Below, in pieces: positions 61,682-64,000 of a stretch of 64,000 nucleotides of DNA. The first letter of the stretch is position 1, and the number at the start of each line of letters is the position of its first letter. This DNA is from Pseudopedobacter beijingensis (lineage in GTDB: Bacteria; Bacteroidota; Bacteroidia; Sphingobacteriales; Sphingobacteriaceae), in assembly GCF_042678145.1 (NCBI RefSeq), contig NZ_JBHUDG010000001.1:186001-250000 (forward strand), written 5' to 3'. The notes beneath the pieces were generated by a model. The model saw only the letters and a program-made list of their open reading frames with translations. It was not told the DNA's origin and ran no database searches. The position numbers were made by a program, and so were the translations under genes.

Positions 61682-62932
61682 TTAATATTTGTTTTCTGCG
61701 ATTTTATGTCCTGATGATCCGTATAAAAACACGATAATGAAACAGATCAGAGGAACAACATAACTGTATTGTATATTAGAAAATAAGTCACTGATGTAAC
61801 CAAATGCAATAGGTAATATAGCTCCACCTACAATAGACATAATAATTAAGCTACTTCCATATTTTACATTTGGTCCCAGGTTTTTAATGCCCAGAGAGAA
61901 GATGGTAGGGAACATAATAGACATGAAAAATGCAATGGCAATAATTGCGTAAATAAGGCTAATTCCACTTCCGAACATAACAAATAAGCTTAATACGATG
62001 TTTATGAGAGCGTAGATAGCCAGTAGTTTTGCCGGATCTATAAACTTCATCAGGTAAGTACCTATAAAACGACCAACCATAAATGCAAAACCAACGCCGT
62101 AACCAGCATAAGCTGCAGCTTCTTTATTAGACATGTCTAAAACCTCTACCGCAAACAAAATAAAAAAGCTTAATACACAAACCTGGGCGCCTACGTAAAA
62201 AAATTGGGTAATTACTGCACCTCTAAGATGTTTTATTTTGAGAATATCTGTTAAAGAAGCGGGTTTATCTGCTGTCTCTTCCTTTATTTCAGGTAATTTA
62301 ATAAAAGCGAATATTATACCTATAATCACAATAATAGTCCCCAACACAAAATAAGGAAGCTTAACGGTGCTAGCTTCAGCAGCTAAAGCAGCATTTCTGG
62401 CACTTTCAGACATTAATTGGAGTTCTGCATCACTATAACCCTCTGCCATAATAATTTTAGCGCCAATAATGGGAGCTAACGTGGCGGCTAATCCGTTGAA
62501 AGATTGGGCCATATTCAGGCGTTGTGTTGCTTTTTCAGGATCGCCCAGAAGTGTTGCATAAGGATTAGCTGCGGTCTCTAATATGGTAAGACCGCAGGCT
62601 ATAATAAATAGTGCAATTAAAAAAAAGATATATAACTGAGTGTTTGCCGCAGGAATAAAAAGGTAAGAACCTATAGCAAACAAAGTTAATCCACATAAAA
62701 TTCCTGCTTTATAACCATATTTTTTCATGAGTATTCCGGCAGGAAAAGCCATTACAAAATAAGCTATAAATACAGCAGAGTCTACCAGTGAAGCCTGTAC
62801 GGTAGAAAGACTAAAAGATCTTTTCAGGTGTGGGATTAAAACGGGATCAAGATTATGTACAAACCCCCACATGAAGAAAAGCATAATCACCATGGCAAAG
62901 GCGAATTGCTGTGATTTAGAATTTTGTGTCAT
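61682..62932 (-). CDS. fucP: FucP-type L-fucose:H+ symporter
   Basis: 416-residue, 12-TM MFS protein. The FucP family start is visible (FFMWGFVHNLDPVLIPHLKRSFSLS), as are SAVFIAYFVMAFPAGILMKKYGYKAGI, the conserved ETAANPYATLLGDPEKATQRLNMAQSFNGLA and GRFIGTYLMKF. First gene of the pathway operon, next to a promoter and a 39-bp palindrome. Sugar specificity rests on the downstream pathway genes. Confidence 0.92.
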   Translation of the reverse strand: MTQNSKSQQFAFAMVIMLFFMWGFVHNLDPVLIPHLKRSFSLSTVQASLVDSAVFIAYFVMAFPAGILMKKYGYKAGILCGLTLFAIGSYLFIPAANTQLYIFFLIALFIIACGLTILETAANPYATLLGDPEKATQRLNMAQSFNGLAATLAPIIGAKIIMAEGYSDAELQLMSESARNAALAAEASTVKLPYFVLGTIIVIIGIIFAFIKLPEIKEETADKPASLTDILKIKHLRGAVITQFFYVGAQVCVLSFFILFAVEVLDMSNKEAAAYAGYGVGFAFMVGRFIGTYLMKFIDPAKLLAIYALINIVLSLFVMFGSGISLIYAIIAIAFFMSIMFPTIFSLGIKNLGPNVKYGSSLIIMSIVGGAILPIAFGYISDLFSNIQYSYVVPLICFIIVFLYGSSGHKIAENKY

Positions 62933-62961
62933 CTAATTATTTAAGTTTGATTTAGTTTATT

Positions 62962-63000
62962 AGAAAAATATAATTCAATATTATTGAATTATATTTTTCT
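62962..63000. promoter_or_regulatory. 39-bp perfect palindrome, candidate operator of the fucose regulon
   Basis: Arms 62962-62980 and 62982-63000 are exact 19-bp reverse complements around one central base (62981). Core: ATTCAATA/TATTGAAT. It is in the divergent gap between fucP and the iclR-type gene. It lies 30-68 bases before the fucP ATG and about 55 before the iclR ATG, just downstream of the predicted fucP transcription start. Confidence 0.75.
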
Positions 63001-63008
63001 ATATTGAA

Positions 63009-63039
63009 CAAATTTATTGATTTTTACATCACATCCAAA
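63009..63039 (-). promoter_or_regulatory. fucP promoter
   Basis: Minus strand TTTG at 63039-63036 (-33) and TAAATTTG at 63016-63009 (-7, exact TAnnTTTG) with 19-base spacing. Transcription should start near 63003, directly at the edge of the 39-bp palindrome. Confidence 0.7.
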
Positions 63040-63054
63040 TTTTAATCAAATAAT

Positions 63055-63783
63055 ATGATACAAGTTATCAACAGAGCATTAGATATTATTGAGTTACTGG
63101 CAAAGGAGCCACAGCAAGCTAAAAGCCTGAGTGAAATAGCCGAATCGGTGAGCGTTCAGCCCAGTACATGTGCTAATATTATTAAAACATTGACCGGAAG
63201 AGGCTATATCAGAAAAATGGATAATCAGAAAGGTTATTTAATAGGAGATAAATTGCAACATCTTTTTGAAAATGGATTTCAGGAAAAACTTATTGAAAAG
63301 TCAAAAATTGAATTGGAATACCTAACTCAGAAACTAAATGAAAATACTTCTTTGGCAGTTTTGGAGGGTAACACCAGAAAAGTTATCTTAAAGGTAATTT
63401 CAGATCAGCAGATACAAGCGCAAACACCGGATATTAAGAATACTTACGATACTTCTACAGGAAGAGTGCTTTTAGCTATGGAAAGCGATGATGTCTTAAA
63501 ACAATATCTTCAAAAATATGGTTTGCCTGAAAAGGGATTATGGAACGAAATTGTTGACGAGAAGACTTTTTTTGATGAAATTGGAAAGATAAGGGAGCAA
63601 GGTTACGCACTCATAGAAGATAGTGTGCAGGTTATAGGTTTTTCTGCTCCTATATATAGCAAAGATAAGTCGGTTGCCGCATTAAGTATTTACATGCCTG
63701 CTTTCAGGTATTCGGAATCGTTGAGAAAAACGTTGATTGAACTGGGGTTGAAAACAACAAAGAAAATTAGTGGTTTATTATAG
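63055..63783 (+). CDS. IclR-family transcriptional regulator
   Basis: 242 residues: N-terminal winged helix-turn-helix (about 1-65, VINRALDIIELLAKEPQQAKSLSEIAESVSVQPSTCANIIKTL). The C-terminal IclR effector domain follows (LEYLTQKLNENTSLAVLEG, TSTGRVLLAM, GYALIEDSVQVIGFSAPIYS). Divergent from the fucose operon, so it is the likely local regulator, with a pathway intermediate as ligand (inference). Confidence 0.9.
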   Translation: MIQVINRALDIIELLAKEPQQAKSLSEIAESVSVQPSTCANIIKTLTGRGYIRKMDNQKGYLIGDKLQHLFENGFQEKLIEKSKIELEYLTQKLNENTSLAVLEGNTRKVILKVISDQQIQAQTPDIKNTYDTSTGRVLLAMESDDVLKQYLQKYGLPEKGLWNEIVDEKTFFDEIGKIREQGYALIEDSVQVIGFSAPIYSKDKSVAALSIYMPAFRYSESLRKTLIELGLKTTKKISGLL

Positions 63784-63952
63784 GAAGAAAGTGTTGTTTA
63801 AAGTATGTGAATAATAAGTGAAAGAACTATGAATGAAATCTGTATACTATAATCTCCTGAAAAAAATTGTAGAAACTTTACAAGATAAATTTGACAGGAT
63901 TGAATAAAAAATATGATTTTTAGAAATTACCTAAAAAAACTATATTTCCCCT

Positions 63953-64000
63953 ATGGCGAAGAAAGAAATAGAAAGAAACTCATTTAATGAATTGTTGGTT
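63953..64000 (+). CDS. Start of a truncated ORF at the window end
   Basis: An ATG at 63953 opens a frame MAKKEIERNSFNELLV that runs off the window. A TATATTTC (near TAnnTTTG) lies just upstream. Only 16 residues are visible; no family can be assigned. Confidence 0.4.
   Translation, partial: MAKKEIERNSFNELLV

Overview
The window looks like the chromosome of a Sphingobacteriaceae bacterium (phylum Bacteroidota), close to Pedobacter/Pseudopedobacter. The evidence is a SusC/SusD pair, promoters of the Bacteroidota type (TTTG then TAnnTTTG), BshC (bacillithiol), a PorV/PorQ-like protein, a DnaE with a fused N-terminal exonuclease, an rpmB-rpmG-DUF4295 cluster, and about 37-40% GC by eye. Two adjacent PL6 alginate lyases recall the arrangement reported for Pedobacter saltans; species identity cannot be proven from sequence alone.

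Layout. 1-3.8 kb: the end of a 3-keto-glycoside locus (tandem DUF1080 protein and two Tat-exported Gfo/Idh/MocA oxidoreductases). 3.9-10 kb, minus strand: housekeeping genes rpmB, rpmG, DUF4295, ftsY, rimO and bshC, with an Ldh-family reductase translationally coupled to bshC. 10-20.4 kb: an organic-acid block of cstA, a solo InsA-like zinc-finger/HTH protein, an MFS symporter with two tiny membrane proteins, an SSS-transporter/histidine-kinase fusion, a receiver-only response regulator and acs. 20.6-22.9 kb: surE, a small membrane protein, lpxB and tRNA-Ala(GGC). 23.4-33.6 kb: an alginate-type polysaccharide locus (susC, susD, a surface lipoprotein, two PL6 lyases) behind a promoter overlapped by three phased palindromes. 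34.4-55.3 kb: mixed genes (dinB-like, ggt, MFS, ankyrin lipoprotein, S15 hydrolase, SDR, PorV-like, tyrS, a RES/Xre toxin-antitoxin pair, LuxE-like synthetase, aldo/keto reductase, dnaE, mdh, retropepsin-like protein, truncated hemoglobin). 55.4-63.8 kb: a complete non-phosphorylating L-fucose pathway on the minus strand, from a FucP-type symporter to pyruvate plus lactate, with a divergent IclR regulator and a 39-bp palindrome beside the fucP promoter.

Most unusual signals. Two intergenic regions (10328-10523 upstream of cstA, and about 33957-34135 downstream of the PL6 genes) carry degenerate repeats with an exact 11-nt period. Each is arranged as two inverted arms that fold back on each other, but with unrelated core words (CGTAAGA and CGAA). 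I cannot assign them to a known element. Other points of interest are the acetate/organic-acid sensing block, whose response regulator has no output domain but which sits near an orphan DNA-binding protein, the operator/promoter geometries of the susC and fucP promoters, and a small family of MITE-like palindromic elements.

All functional calls come from reading motifs and family resemblance in the translated sequence; no database search was run.
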